This document shows positions 14,819 to 23,502 of a DNA stretch of 46,542 nt, in pieces. The DNA is from an uncultured beta proteobacterium (lineage in GTDB: Bacteria > Pseudomonadota > Gammaproteobacteria > Burkholderiales > Burkholderiaceae_C): positions 1-46,542 of the forward strand of contig CAIKMZ010000017.1 of assembly GCA_903828665.1 (NCBI GenBank), written 5' to 3'. A program made the position numbers and the translations under genes. Under the pieces are notes generated by a model that saw only the letters and a list, made by a program, of their open reading frames with translations, was not told the DNA's origin and did no database searches. The first letter of the stretch is position 1; every line of letters begins with the position of its first letter.

Positions 14819-16956
14819 GCGCCGCAATCGGCATCAGCCGGCGCAGCCTGTTCAGGGCGGTCGGCGGCGGCATCGTCATCTTCATGGGGCTCGACAGCCT
14901 GCCCGGACGCGCGCAGGATGGCCGGCGCATTTATCCCGAGGATTTCAATGCCTATCTGGTGATCGGCGCCAATGGCCGGGTCACGGTCTTTTCCGGAAAG
15001 ATCGAAATGGGCCAGGGCGTGCTGACCTCGCAGGCGCAAATGGCGGCCGAGGAACTGGGCGTGGCGCTCGCGTCGATCGACATGGTGCTGGGCGACACCG
15101 ACAAATGCCCATGGGACATGGGCACTTTCGGCTCCCTCACCACACGCATGTTCGGGCCGGCCTTGCGCGCGGCGGCAGCGCAGGCGCGCAAGGTCCTGCT
15201 GGCGCTGGCTGCCGGCGAGCTAAAGGCCGGCCTGGCCGAACTGGTGGTCCACGATGGCGTCGTCTCGGTCGCCACCGATCCGGCGCGAAAGGTGAGTTAC
15301 GGTGAGTTGTCCAGGGGCGCCAGGATCACACAGGTGGTCGACGGAAAAGCGGTTCTGCGCGCGGCATCGGATTTTCGAGTGATGGGGCTTTCGCCGCGAC
15401 GCCTCGATGCTGTCGAGAAGGTCACGGGCGCGGCGAAATTCGCCGCGGACATCCGCTTGCCGGGCATGCTCCATGCCAGTATCCTGCGCCCACCCGCGCA
15501 TGGTGCGACGCGCACACTGCTCGACACGTCGCAGGCTGAACGCATGGCTGGTATCACGCTGGTGAGGCAGCCGGATCTGGTGGCGGCGCTGCATGCGGAC
15601 CCGCAGCTGGCCGCGCTCGCGCTGGCGCGCGTCAATGCACAGTGGAGCCAGCCGGTTGCCGCGGTGGACACGCAAAGCATCTTCGCGCACCTGGTTGCCA
15701 ACGCGGGCGAAGCGAAATCCGTTGCCAGCCGGGGCGATCCGGACGGCGCGCAGCTGCGTGCGAGCCAGCGCTTCGAGAGCCGTTACACCAAGGGCTATGT
15801 CGCGCATGCGGCGATCGAGCCGCACGCCGCGCTGGCGCACATCGAGAACGGCAGGGCAACGATCTGGGCGTCGACCCAGACGCCGTTTCCGACGCGCGAT
15901 CGCGTCGCCAATGCATTGCAAATGGACATCGGGCATGTCCGTGTCATCACACCGTTCCTTGGCGGCGGCTTCGGCGGCAAGAGCGCCGACGCACAGGCCG
16001 TGGAAGCCGCGCGCCTGGCCCAGCTGACGGGCAAACCGGTGCAGGTGGCCTGGAGCCGGTCCGAGGAATTCTTCAACGATACCTTCGACCCGGCCGCCAT
16101 CGTGCACATCACATCCGGCATCGACCGGGAGGGACGGATTTCGTTCTGGGACTACATGGTGTACGGCGCCGGCGAACGCGGCGCCGACGCGTTCTATGAC
16201 ATTGCCGATCTGCGCATCCGCTCGGCCGGTCGTTCGGCCCTGGATCCGACCAGTGCGTCGGTCGGCCTGCATCCGTTCGCAATCGGGGCGTGGCGCGCGC
16301 CCGGCGCCAACATGAACGTGTTTGCGGTCGAGTCGCAAATCGACCTCATGGCCAGTGCGGCCGGGCTCGATCCGCTCGCGTTCCGGCTGAAGAATCTCAC
16401 CGATGCCAGAATGCGCCGTGTCCTGCAGGCGGCGGCCGATGCCTTCGGCTATCAGCCGGCGGTGGCGCCGAGCGGGCGCGGCATCGGGCTGGCGTGCAGC
16501 ATTGACGCCGGAACCTGCGTCGCCACGCTGGCCGAGGTCAGGGTTGATCCGGCCAGCGGCAGGATCAAGGTGCTGCGAATGACCTGCGCCCAGGACATGG
16601 GGCTCGTCGTGAACCCACTCGGGGCCAGAATGCAGATGGAAGGCGGACTGACCATGGGTCTGGGCTACACACTGAGCGAGGAGTTGCGCTTTAGCGGCGG
16701 CGACATTCTTGACCGCAATTTCGACAGCTACCAGATTCCACGCTTCTCCTGGGTGCCGCGCATCACGACGGTGCTGGTCAGGAATGACGAACTGGCGCCT
16801 CAAGGCGGCGGCGAGCCGGCGATCACCACAACCGGCGCTGTCATCGCCAACGCGGTGTTTGACGCGACCGGCGCGCACCTGTACCGGTTGCCGATGACGC
16901 CCGCGCGAGTGCTTCGCGCCATGGCCGAAAAGAAATTGCAGAGCAGGACACCCTGA
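14815..16956 (+). CDS. Molybdopterin-binding large subunit of a xanthine-oxidase-family enzyme
   Basis: A 713-residue catalytic subunit with an N-terminal twin-arginine-like signal (ISRRSLFRAVGGG), so the complex is probably folded in the cytoplasm and exported by Tat, with the small subunit carried along. Molybdopterin-binding motifs include GKIEMGQGVLTS near residue 62, TPFLGGGFGGKS near 380, GAWRAPGANMN near 493 and GGGEPA near 664, which holds the conserved active-site Glu (E667). It resembles IorB/aldehyde dehydrogenase-type subunits; the aldehyde or N-heterocycle it oxidises is unknown. It uses a GTG start that overlaps the small-subunit stop. Confidence 0.9.
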   Translation: MSAAIGISRRSLFRAVGGGIVIFMGLDSLPGRAQDGRRIYPEDFNAYLVIGANGRVTVFSGKIEMGQGVLTSQAQMAAEELGVALASIDMVLGDTDKCPWDMGTFGSLTTRMFGPALRAAAAQARKVLLALAAGELKAGLAELVVHDGVVSVATDPARKVSYGELSRGARITQVVDGKAVLRAASDFRVMGLSPRRLDAVEKVTGAAKFAADIRLPGMLHASILRPPAHGATRTLLDTSQAERMAGITLVRQPDLVAALHADPQLAALALARVNAQWSQPVAAVDTQSIFAHLVANAGEAKSVASRGDPDGAQLRASQRFESRYTKGYVAHAAIEPHAALAHIENGRATIWASTQTPFPTRDRVANALQMDIGHVRVITPFLGGGFGGKSADAQAVEAARLAQLTGKPVQVAWSRSEEFFNDTFDPAAIVHITSGIDREGRISFWDYMVYGAGERGADAFYDIADLRIRSAGRSALDPTSASVGLHPFAIGAWRAPGANMNVFAVESQIDLMASAAGLDPLAFRLKNLTDARMRRVLQAAADAFGYQPAVAPSGRGIGLACSIDAGTCVATLAEVRVDPASGRIKVLRMTCAQDMGLVVNPLGARMQMEGGLTMGLGYTLSEELRFSGGDILDRNFDSYQIPRFSWVPRITTVLVRNDELAPQGGGEPAITTTGAVIANAVFDATGAHLYRLPMTPARVLRAMAEKKLQSRTP

Positions 16957-17454
16957 GAGTGCAAGTGGTGGCATGCCCACCAGCGCCGGCGCGGGTCCGG
17001 GTTCGCCGCAGCATGATCGATCAGTCGTAAATTTCTGATCGATCGCTGGGCCGGACGTCAAGAGTCCTTTGGGTCGAATGCCATTGATCCGATCGTTGCT
17101 CGCAAGCGCATTGCTGGCCGGATCAGTTGCGATCGGAAGATCTTTACCCCGGATTGACAAAGAATCCTGCGCCGGCGCAGCAGGCGCTGCGTACAATCCT
17201 GCCACCTCAACTACCGGCCAATCTCATGGACTCTGACAGTTCCCGGCCTTCGGCTGACTAGGCTCGCGCCGCGACACATGGTTGTCGCACCCGCTTGTCA
17301 GGCTCGGCACGAAGGCAAACGCTATTCGTGCCTGGCGAGCGAAACGTCATACCGGCCATCGGCCCGGCATCGGTTTCACACCAGGTTCTTGTTTGCGACG
17401 CTCTTGCGGGCGTCATGGCCGTCGCATGGATTGCGGCGGAAAGAAGGAATTCCA
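16957..17454 (+). other. 498-bp intergenic region before the NRAMP-like gene
   Basis: No coding sequence is supported here. It contains a weak hairpin at about 16965-16982 (TGGTGG/CCACCA), a longer inverted repeat at 17015-17044 described separately, and TTGACA (17154-17159) with TACAAT (17192-17197) that are 32 bp apart and therefore not a normal promoter pair. An open frame runs into the NRAMP gene from 17278 but carries no recognisable protein, so I read this stretch as an untranslated leader. Confidence 0.6.
17015..17044 (+). repeat. 10-bp inverted repeat downstream of the molybdenum hydroxylase
   Basis: GATCGATCAG (17015-17024) and CTGATCGATC (17035-17044) are perfect inverted copies around a 10-nt AT-rich loop. 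It lies 58 bp after the large-subunit stop. There is no T run after it, so it is a poor intrinsic terminator; it could be a stabilising mRNA 3' hairpin or an operator. Confidence 0.7.
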
Positions 17455-18729
17455 ATGGTGACTCAAGCTGCAAAGAAATTTGTCCGCGGGCTCGGGCCTG
17501 GCCTCATCACAGGCGCGGCCGACGACGACCCGAGCGGCATTGCCACCTATTCCCAAGCCGGCTCCCAATTCCGGTTTGCCCTGGTCTGGACGCTGTTGCT
17601 CACCACGCCGCTGATGATCGGCATCCAGATGCTGTCGGCGCGCATTGGCTGGGTCACCGGCGAAGGGCTGGCCGCCAACATCGACAAGATGTTCCCGCGC
17701 TGGTTGACCACGACCCTGGTGGGCCTGCTGGTCGTTGCCAACACCATCAACATCGCCGCCGATATCGGCGCGATGGGCGAGGCCGTGCGCCTGCTGCTGG
17801 GCGGCCCGCTGGCGCTGTACGTGCTCGGTTTCGGCGCGCTGAGCATCGTCACCCAGGTGGTCTTCTCCTACGAACGCACGGTGCGCATCCTCAAGTGGCT
17901 CACCCTCGCATTGTTCGCGTATGTCGCGGTAATCCTGACCGTCCAGATTCCCTGGCGCCAGGCCATCGCCGAGTCGCTTCATCCCTGGTCGTTCTTCCCG
18001 AAAGACACTTCGATCAAGGACTACACCTCGATGGTGGTGGCGGTGCTGGGGACCACCATCAGCCCATATCTGTTCTTCTGGCAGGCGGCGCAGGAAGTGG
18101 AAGACAACCACCGCCGACCCGAGTCGCAGGCGCTGCGCCTGCATCCAGAGTATGCCGCCGAGCACTTGTCCCGCATCAAGCAGGACACCGTAACTGGCAT
18201 GAGCTTCTCAAACGTCATTGCGCTGTGCATCGTCATCGCAACGGCGGTGACGCTCAACATGCAGGGCGTGACCAACATCCAGACGTCGGCCCAGGCCGCG
18301 CAGGCCCTGCGGCCGGTCGCCGGTGATTTCGCGTTTGCGGTCTTCGCGCTCGGTATCGTGGGAACGGGATTGCTCGCGGTCCCGGTGCTGGCCGGCTCTG
18401 CCGCCTATGCGGTGAGCGAACTGTACGGCTGGAAGGCCGGCCTCTCGCATGGCTTTCACGAAGCGCGTGGCTTCTACCTCATCATCATGGCCGCCACCGG
18501 CATCGGCACCCTGATGGGCTACTGCGAAGTGGATCCGCTCAAGGCGCTGGTGTGGAGCGCGATCGTCAACGGCGTGATCTCTGTTCCGATCATGGCGGCG
18601 CTGATGTGGATCGGCCAGTCCACGAAACTCATGGGCAGCTACACGATCAGCGCGCGGCATCGCTTCTTCGGCTGGTCAGCGACCGTGGTCATGGCGGTTG
18701 CCGTGGTGCTGATGTTTGCAACGATGTAG
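17455..18729 (+). CDS. Divergent NRAMP-family divalent metal transporter
   Basis: A 424-residue protein with about eleven membrane segments. TM1 carries DDDPSGIATYSQAG (from residue 23) in the place of the NRAMP DPGN motif, and the TM6 equivalent reads TTISPYLFFWQ, lacking the Met-Pro-His of Mn/Fe transporters. It therefore belongs to the NRAMP superfamily but to a divergent branch; Mg2+ or another hard cation is as likely as Mn2+. AGAAGGAA lies 5 nt before the ATG. It stands alone and is followed at once by an 8-bp-stem hairpin. Confidence 0.85.
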   Translation: MVTQAAKKFVRGLGPGLITGAADDDPSGIATYSQAGSQFRFALVWTLLLTTPLMIGIQMLSARIGWVTGEGLAANIDKMFPRWLTTTLVGLLVVANTINIAADIGAMGEAVRLLLGGPLALYVLGFGALSIVTQVVFSYERTVRILKWLTLALFAYVAVILTVQIPWRQAIAESLHPWSFFPKDTSIKDYTSMVVAVLGTTISPYLFFWQAAQEVEDNHRRPESQALRLHPEYAAEHLSRIKQDTVTGMSFSNVIALCIVIATAVTLNMQGVTNIQTSAQAAQALRPVAGDFAFAVFALGIVGTGLLAVPVLAGSAAYAVSELYGWKAGLSHGFHEARGFYLIIMAATGIGTLMGYCEVDPLKALVWSAIVNGVISVPIMAALMWIGQSTKLMGSYTISARHRFFGWSATVVMAVAVVLMFATM

Positions 18730-18730
18730 C

Positions 18731-18750
18731 GCGGCGAAGCGTTTCGCCGC
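18731..18750 (+). terminator. GC hairpin directly after the NRAMP-like gene
   Basis: GCGGCGAA (18731-18738) pairs perfectly with TTCGCCGC (18743-18750) around a GCGT loop, 1 bp after the stop codon. No T run follows on either strand, so termination would need help, for example by Rho; it may simply protect the mRNA end. Confidence 0.45.
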
Positions 18751-18814
18751 ATGCCCGGGCTGCTTACAAAATGTCACACGACAAGCGCGGCTGCCGCGTG
18801 CGGACGCATCCGTT

Positions 18815-19729
18815 TCAGGCCGGGACGAACCGCAGCCGGTATTCGCTGGCGAACTCGGCGCAGTGCCGGCCCATCAATTGCCGCTGGCGCGCAATGACCC
18901 GCGGATCGCTGCAGGCGAAATTGCCGGGGTAACTTGCGTACTGGCGCAGCAGCAGGGAAACCCGGTTCGCATCGGAAGCGGTTGAGGGCGCGACCGGTCT
19001 GAGCGCGGGATAGCGCGTGCGCTGCTTGTACTTGAAGATGCGGGCCACTGCGTTGGCCAAGCCCTTGGCGGGCGCGATCTGCCGGACCAGGGGCCGGTCC
19101 ACGATCAATGGCGCGAAAGGCCGGTCGATGGTCGCCAGCCAGTCGCGCCACTTGAACGCGTTGAAGCGGTGCGCCAGAACACAGGCCGCCCAGGGAATGC
19201 CGATTGCATCGGCGCAGATGGCTCCATGCAAGGATTCGGCCAGAATGCGGGAGCAGCCGCGCAGCTGCGCGATCACCTGGGCCGGCGACTGCCGCGGATT
19301 GATCACGGCCATCCCGGCTTGGGTTGCCACACGCTCCCAATCGTACGCATCCCAGGTCGCGTAGTGCGGAATCAGGCCGACCGGTCCTTGCCGGTCGTGT
19401 CCCGGGACCAGCTCGGGCCAGAGAATCGCCGCGTCGCCAATGGCGCTGTGCGCAGGCAGGCCGAACTCGCTGGCCGTCATCGGTCCGCGAACCCAGCGGA
19501 AATCCCAGTTGTTGTCGGCCAGCGCCGCCCGCGTTTCACCGATTCCGGAGCCCAGGACCACCTTGCGCAGGGAGGGGTCGTGCCGACCGTCAAGCAGGGT
19601 GCCGACGCCATACAGCAGCACCTTGTCGCTGAGCTCGGCCAGGTTGGGAAACAGGCGCCCCCACAATTGGAGGTTGATGTCATCGCCGAAATTTCCACCT
19701 TCGATCGCGCAATACTTGAGCCGCTTCAT
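18815..19729 (-). CDS. Polysaccharide pyruvyl transferase family protein (ExoV-like)
   Basis: A 304-residue protein starting MKRLKYCAIEGGNFGDDINLQ, the typical N-terminal NxGDD(I/L)N motif of the family. Further conserved blocks are LYGVGTLLD, VLGSGIG, WVRGPMTASEFG, GDAAILWPEL and the strongly diagnostic RILAESLHGAICADAIGIPWAA. Family members transfer pyruvate from PEP to a sugar of an exopolysaccharide or cell-wall polymer as a ketal. No glycosyltransferase or exopolysaccharide genes are adjacent, so the acceptor is not indicated. It reads in the same direction as the metal ABC genes, 123 bp after them, but is functionally unrelated. Confidence 0.85.
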   Translation of the reverse strand: MKRLKYCAIEGGNFGDDINLQLWGRLFPNLAELSDKVLLYGVGTLLDGRHDPSLRKVVLGSGIGETRAALADNNWDFRWVRGPMTASEFGLPAHSAIGDAAILWPELVPGHDRQGPVGLIPHYATWDAYDWERVATQAGMAVINPRQSPAQVIAQLRGCSRILAESLHGAICADAIGIPWAACVLAHRFNAFKWRDWLATIDRPFAPLIVDRPLVRQIAPAKGLANAVARIFKYKQRTRYPALRPVAPSTASDANRVSLLLRQYASYPGNFACSDPRVIARQRQLMGRHCAEFASEYRLRFVPA

Positions 19730-19852
19730 GTGCTGGACCCCTTTGGTTTGAATCGTCCTGTTGAGCCTGCCTTGCGATCCGCAGGCCGCGCTGCAGCGGG
19801 CGCTGGCTCACTGTCCGGCAGGACCGGGCTTGGCATGTGTCCAAGCGGTAAA

Positions 19853-20638
19853 TTAAGGTAAAGCCAGTGGCGTCGATCCAGTGCGGCCGCGCGGCAATCG
19901 TCCGGCGAGCAAGGCGCAGGCGGCGAGGGTCCAGACGATCACGGCCCCGGATGGAAGGTCGAACAGGGCCGACAGGGCCAGGCCGCTGGCGTAGCCCAGC
20001 GCCCCGATGCCGTAGGCGATGGCGTAGCGCCGCCGCCCGCTGTGCTGGCGCGTGCCGAGCGCCGGAATGATGAGGCTGGAAAACACGAGGTAGACGCCGA
20101 CCAGTTGCACCGATGCCGTCACTGCGAGTGCAAACGCGGCGTAGAAACCGAAGCGCCCGAGACGCCGCACCCAGCCCTGCCACAGGGACACCAGCAACAG
20201 CGCCGAGACGCCGGCGAGCCACAGCAGCTGGGTCGTGTTGACCCACAGGATCTGGCCGACCAGCAACTCCTTGAGGTGCTCGCCGCCATGCGGGTTTCCC
20301 GAGAGCAGCAGGATGCCGGCGCAGGCCGCCAGGATGAACATGACGCCGATCAGCGCTTCTTGCTGTTGCGGCGCGCGCCGTTCGGTCCAGGTCAGCAGCC
20401 AGGCGCCGAGCAGCGCGGCACTGACGGCTGCGATCTGGACCGCCACGCCGCCCTCGGGCAGGCCGAGCGCGTCGGCGCCGATGACACCGAGGCCGGCGAT
20501 CTGCGCTATGGCCAGATCGATGAAGACGATGCCGCGATCGAGCACCTGCTGGCCCAGCGGCACGTGCGTCGCAAGCACCAGCAGCCCGGCGATCAGAGCC
20601 GGTCCCAGGATGCTCCAGTCCAGCGCGCTCCAGTTCAT
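19853..20638 (-). CDS. znuB: Metal (Zn/Mn) ABC transporter permease (ZnuB-like)
   Basis: A 261-residue, strongly hydrophobic protein with eight or nine membrane segments. The ABC-3 family pattern is clear: an N-terminal HVPLGQQVLDRGIVFIDLAIAQIAGLG, then VGVYLVFSSLIIPAL in the second half. It forms the transmembrane channel for zinc or manganese handed over by the binding protein. Its ATG overlaps the stop of the binding-protein gene (ATGA), so the two are coupled. A matching ATPase (ZnuC) would normally lie between or next to these genes but is absent from the window. Confidence 0.87.
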   Translation of the reverse strand: MNWSALDWSILGPALIAGLLVLATHVPLGQQVLDRGIVFIDLAIAQIAGLGVIGADALGLPEGGVAVQIAAVSAALLGAWLLTWTERRAPQQQEALIGVMFILAACAGILLLSGNPHGGEHLKELLVGQILWVNTTQLLWLAGVSALLLVSLWQGWVRRLGRFGFYAAFALAVTASVQLVGVYLVFSSLIIPALGTRQHSGRRRYAIAYGIGALGYASGLALSALFDLPSGAVIVWTLAACALLAGRLPRGRTGSTPLALP

Positions 20639-21552
20639 GGCTTGCCTCCAGCCGCCAGCAAGCGCGCCAGCGTGTCGTCGAACAGGCCGAACAAGTCCTT
20701 CGCGCCATCGGTGCCGCCCACCGTGAAGGGAATCTTGACGGCCGGCACGCCCGCGTTCTTGCTCAGCCATTCAGAGGGCTTCGGGTCCTGGTACGCGGCG
20801 TAGAGGGTCACGCGCGCTGGCGTACCTTTCAGCGAAGCCAGTACTGCCTGCAAGTGCGATGCGGTCGGCTCGACGCCGGGCTTGGGCTCGAGCACCGCGA
20901 CTTCCTTGAGCCCCAGCCAGTCGTACAGATAGACGAAGGCCTTGTGCTGCGAAACCACGGCCGCGCCGCGCAGCGGCGCAGCCTGCGCATTCCAGCGCGT
21001 CATGGCCTGCTGCCAGCGCTGCGAAAAGTCGTTCAGACGCTGCGCGTACTGGTCGGCGTGCGCGGCATCGACCTGGGCCAAGCGCGCCGTCAGCGCCTTG
21101 GCCACCAGCGCGATGTTGCGCGGGTCGGTCTGGATATGGGGGTTGCCTGCGGCGTGCACGTCGCCCTGCGAGCGGTCGAGTCGGGTCGGGATGTCGAGCT
21201 TGCGGACAAAATCGGCGGCCGCGAAGTTGCCGCTTTGTCCGCTTTGCACCTTGGCGTTACCCGATTGCTGCAGCAACACCGGCAGCCAGCCGATCTCAAG
21301 CTCGGCCCCGGTGCAAACAACCAGGTCGGCATTGCGCGCGCGCGCGATCAGGCTGGGCTTGGCCTGGATCTGGTGCGGGTCCTGCAAGGCGCTGGTGGCC
21401 ACGGCCACGTCGACCAGATTGCCGCCGAGCTCCTGCGCCAAGGCGCCCCATTCGGGTTCGCAGGCCAGCACTTTCAGGGCCGCCTGAGCTGGCAGGGCCA
21501 GCAGCATGAGCGGCGCGAGGATCAGGGCAAAAACAATTCGTTGATTGAACAT
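20635..21552 (-). CDS. znuA: Metal (Zn/Mn) ABC transporter substrate-binding protein (ZnuA-like)
   Basis: A 305-residue exported protein (signal peptide ending PAQA-ALKVLA near residue 24) of the cluster A-I solute-binding family. The first metal ligand is His60 in LQDPHQIQAKPS; further candidates are the His in NPHIQTDPRN and the SQHKAFVYLYDWLG segment. It lacks the long His-rich loop of E. coli ZnuA. AAGGA lies 8 nt before the ATG at 21552, and the end overlaps the permease start. It follows a likely outer-membrane channel gene by 29 bp. Confidence 0.87.
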   Translation of the reverse strand: MFNQRIVFALILAPLMLLALPAQAALKVLACEPEWGALAQELGGNLVDVAVATSALQDPHQIQAKPSLIARARNADLVVCTGAELEIGWLPVLLQQSGNAKVQSGQSGNFAAADFVRKLDIPTRLDRSQGDVHAAGNPHIQTDPRNIALVAKALTARLAQVDAAHADQYAQRLNDFSQRWQQAMTRWNAQAAPLRGAAVVSQHKAFVYLYDWLGLKEVAVLEPKPGVEPTASHLQAVLASLKGTPARVTLYAAYQDPKPSEWLSKNAGVPAVKIPFTVGGTDGAKDLFGLFDDTLARLLAAGGKP

Positions 21553-21581
21553 GAGGTATTCCTTCGATTCGATGAAAGGGA

Positions 21582-22982
21582 TCAATAGCTGTGGGCGCCG
21601 TGCGCGCCCAGGCTCATCTGGTACTGCAGCGCGACCTGGTTGTCGGCCGCTCCCTCGCGCGACTTGTCCTGCGCCAGTTGGAGGCGCACGCGCGAGAACT
21701 CGCTCGGGCTGTAGTCCAGCATCAGCGTGTATTTCGCCGGCTGGTAGCCGTTGCCGGCCAGCGCAGGCGCCTTGCCGCCGTAATCGGGCGCGCCGGCATC
21801 GAGCCGCTCGGTGCGCAGACCGAGGCGCCAGCTCGGCATGAACTGGTAAATCCCTTGCAGATACCAGCCTGATTGCACGACTTGGTAGGGCGCGGTCAGG
21901 CTGTTGTTGGCCAGCGTGTAGCTCAGTGTGCCGCTGCGCGTGCTGCGCAGGTACTCGCCTTGCAGCTTGAAGCTGGTGCGCGTGGCATTGCCCTGCGGTG
22001 CCCACTTCCAGACACCGTCGGCCACCCAGACCTGTGTGCTGCCGCTGAAGGCGCTGTTCAAGGCGCTGCTGCTGGTGGCGTCCCAGGCCGTCAGCCCTTG
22101 GTCGTCGGCCTGCGCCGTCAGCAGCGACAGGCCGGCGCGCCAGCTGTGGCTGTCGCCGAGGTCGCCGCCGGTGTGCGCGGTCAGGGCGCTCATGCCGGCG
22201 CCATTGCGGCTGCTGTCATTGCCCGGAAAGCTGCGGCCACGGCCGAGCTCGACGCTGAGTTCAAGGTACTGATCGGTTGGCGCCAGCCAGTGCAGTTGCA
22301 GGCCGTCGTCGCCGAATTGGGTGCCGAGCAGGGCCTGGTAGGCCAGCGGGTTGTCGACAAAGTCCCAGGTATGGGAATGCTGCGAATTGAGGTAGCCGAC
22401 GCCGGACAGGAAGCGCCCGGCTTTCAGTGACAGGCCTTGGCTCAGGGCGGTGGTCTGGACGAAAGCCTCCTCGACCGAGACGCTGTCGTCCGGGTGCAGC
22501 GAGATGTTGGTCACACCGCGCAGCCAGGGGTCGATATTGGCGGACAGTCCGAGTTCCGATTCGGCCAGGCGCAGGCCGCGCGTGCCGGGGCCGGCGGCGT
22601 TGCCGGAGGGCAGGGCAAATCCAGTAAGGTTGTAGCTGGCCGGATCGCGCGAGGTGCGCGTGTAGCCCCCCGACAGGATCAGCGACAGCGCCGGGTTGAA
22701 GCTGTTGGCGCCGCCGGCCGTCGCGTTGCTTGCGGCGACTGTCGGCTCAGGTGGCGGCGGGGCATTGCTGTCGGCGCTCGCGACGGCCGGTGTGGCACTG
22801 CGCTCGGCGAGCTGCAGGCGTTGTTCCATCGCTTGCAGCCTGGCTTCGTAGGCGCTGCGCAGGCTCTCGATTTCCTGGCGCAACAACTGGATTTCTGATG
22901 TGGTGGGCGCGGCCGTCTGCGCATTCGCGCAAAACGGCGCAGCCAAGGCGAGCGCAAGGCCCGCCGACAAGACTTTTTGCAT
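21582..22982 (-). CDS. Outer-membrane beta-barrel protein linked to metal uptake
   Basis: A 466-residue protein with a signal peptide (cleavage near CANAQ), a short coiled coil (about 28-62, TSEIQLLRQEIESLRSAYEA), a Pro/Ala-rich linker, and a C-terminal barrel of about 370 residues rich in alternating aromatic and Ser/Thr/Gly residues. The layout resembles porins with an N-terminal periplasmic coiled coil. The last residues (AHGAHSY) end in Tyr, a tolerated variant of the usual terminal Phe. Placed directly upstream of the zinc binding protein, it is probably a channel for metal or a metal chelate (inference). AGAAA-type Shine-Dalgarno sequence precedes the ATG at 22982. Confidence 0.7.
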   Translation of the reverse strand: MQKVLSAGLALALAAPFCANAQTAAPTTSEIQLLRQEIESLRSAYEARLQAMEQRLQLAERSATPAVASADSNAPPPPEPTVAASNATAGGANSFNPALSLILSGGYTRTSRDPASYNLTGFALPSGNAAGPGTRGLRLAESELGLSANIDPWLRGVTNISLHPDDSVSVEEAFVQTTALSQGLSLKAGRFLSGVGYLNSQHSHTWDFVDNPLAYQALLGTQFGDDGLQLHWLAPTDQYLELSVELGRGRSFPGNDSSRNGAGMSALTAHTGGDLGDSHSWRAGLSLLTAQADDQGLTAWDATSSSALNSAFSGSTQVWVADGVWKWAPQGNATRTSFKLQGEYLRSTRSGTLSYTLANNSLTAPYQVVQSGWYLQGIYQFMPSWRLGLRTERLDAGAPDYGGKAPALAGNGYQPAKYTLMLDYSPSEFSRVRLQLAQDKSREGAADNQVALQYQMSLGAHGAHSY

Positions 22983-23057
22983 GGGTTTCTTTCCCGACAA
23001 TGACAATGAACGACGTGCGGCCGCGCATGATGCGACGCCGACGTGACGATGCAGGAA

Positions 23058-23405
23058 TCAGTGCGGGGAAGAAGGGGGGGCCCGGCTGTCGTAGGCGAGC
23101 GCGGCAGGCGTCGGGAACAGGCTGTGCAGGGGGGCAGGCGGCGCGTCGAAGCGTGCCGTCGCCTGCGGCACGGCGGGCGTTGTGGCCAGCGGCACGCCGC
23201 CGATCAGCGCGGCCGCGCTGTTACACAGGCTGCAGTCATCGGCGTGGATGGCCTGCGGGTCTTCACCTTGTGCCGGCTGTCCGGCCGGCAGGTGTGACAG
23301 CAGGTGCCAGCTTGCGGCGGTCTGTGCCAGCGGCAGCAGCAATACCAGCCACAGCAGCCACGCTAGGTGGCGTTGTGCGAAAGTGTTGCGTCCGGCCGAA
23401 TGCAT
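23058..23405 (-). CDS. Small exported protein with a CxxC motif at the head of the metal-uptake unit
   Basis: A 115-residue protein with an N-terminal hydrophobic segment (LAWLLWLVLLLPLAQTAA) that can act as a signal peptide or anchor. It then carries a His-rich stretch (SWHLLSHLPAG) and HADDCSLCNSAAALIGG with C-x2-C, plausible metal-binding residues. It resembles small DUF2946-like proteins that sit beside metal-transport genes, but the match is loose. It starts 97 bp after the end of pta and is followed by the outer-membrane protein gene 75 bp downstream. Confidence 0.55.
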   Translation of the reverse strand: MHSAGRNTFAQRHLAWLLWLVLLLPLAQTAASWHLLSHLPAGQPAQGEDPQAIHADDCSLCNSAAALIGGVPLATTPAVPQATARFDAPPAPLHSLFPTPAALAYDSRAPPSSPH

Positions 23406-23502
23406 AGGGGCGCAATGGTAGCTGAAATGCCCGATGAGCGCCGCGTCCGCTGCGTTCACCGCAGTTTGGACGCCCGGTGGACCGCGCGCCAATCGAATCG
23501 GA

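Noticed and set aside
17154..17197. TTGACA followed by TACAAT upstream of the NRAMP-like gene
   Set aside because: The hexamers are 32 bp apart, far from the 16-18 bp needed.
15220..17205. A 660-codon open frame on the reverse strand
   Set aside because: It lies antisense to the molybdenum hydroxylase large subunit, whose motifs are clear; the reverse frame is Arg/His/Gly-rich with no recognisable domain.
23406..23502. A Zur-box search in front of the metal-uptake unit
   Set aside because: No palindrome resembling GATATGTTATA-type Zur sites was found, so no operator was annotated.
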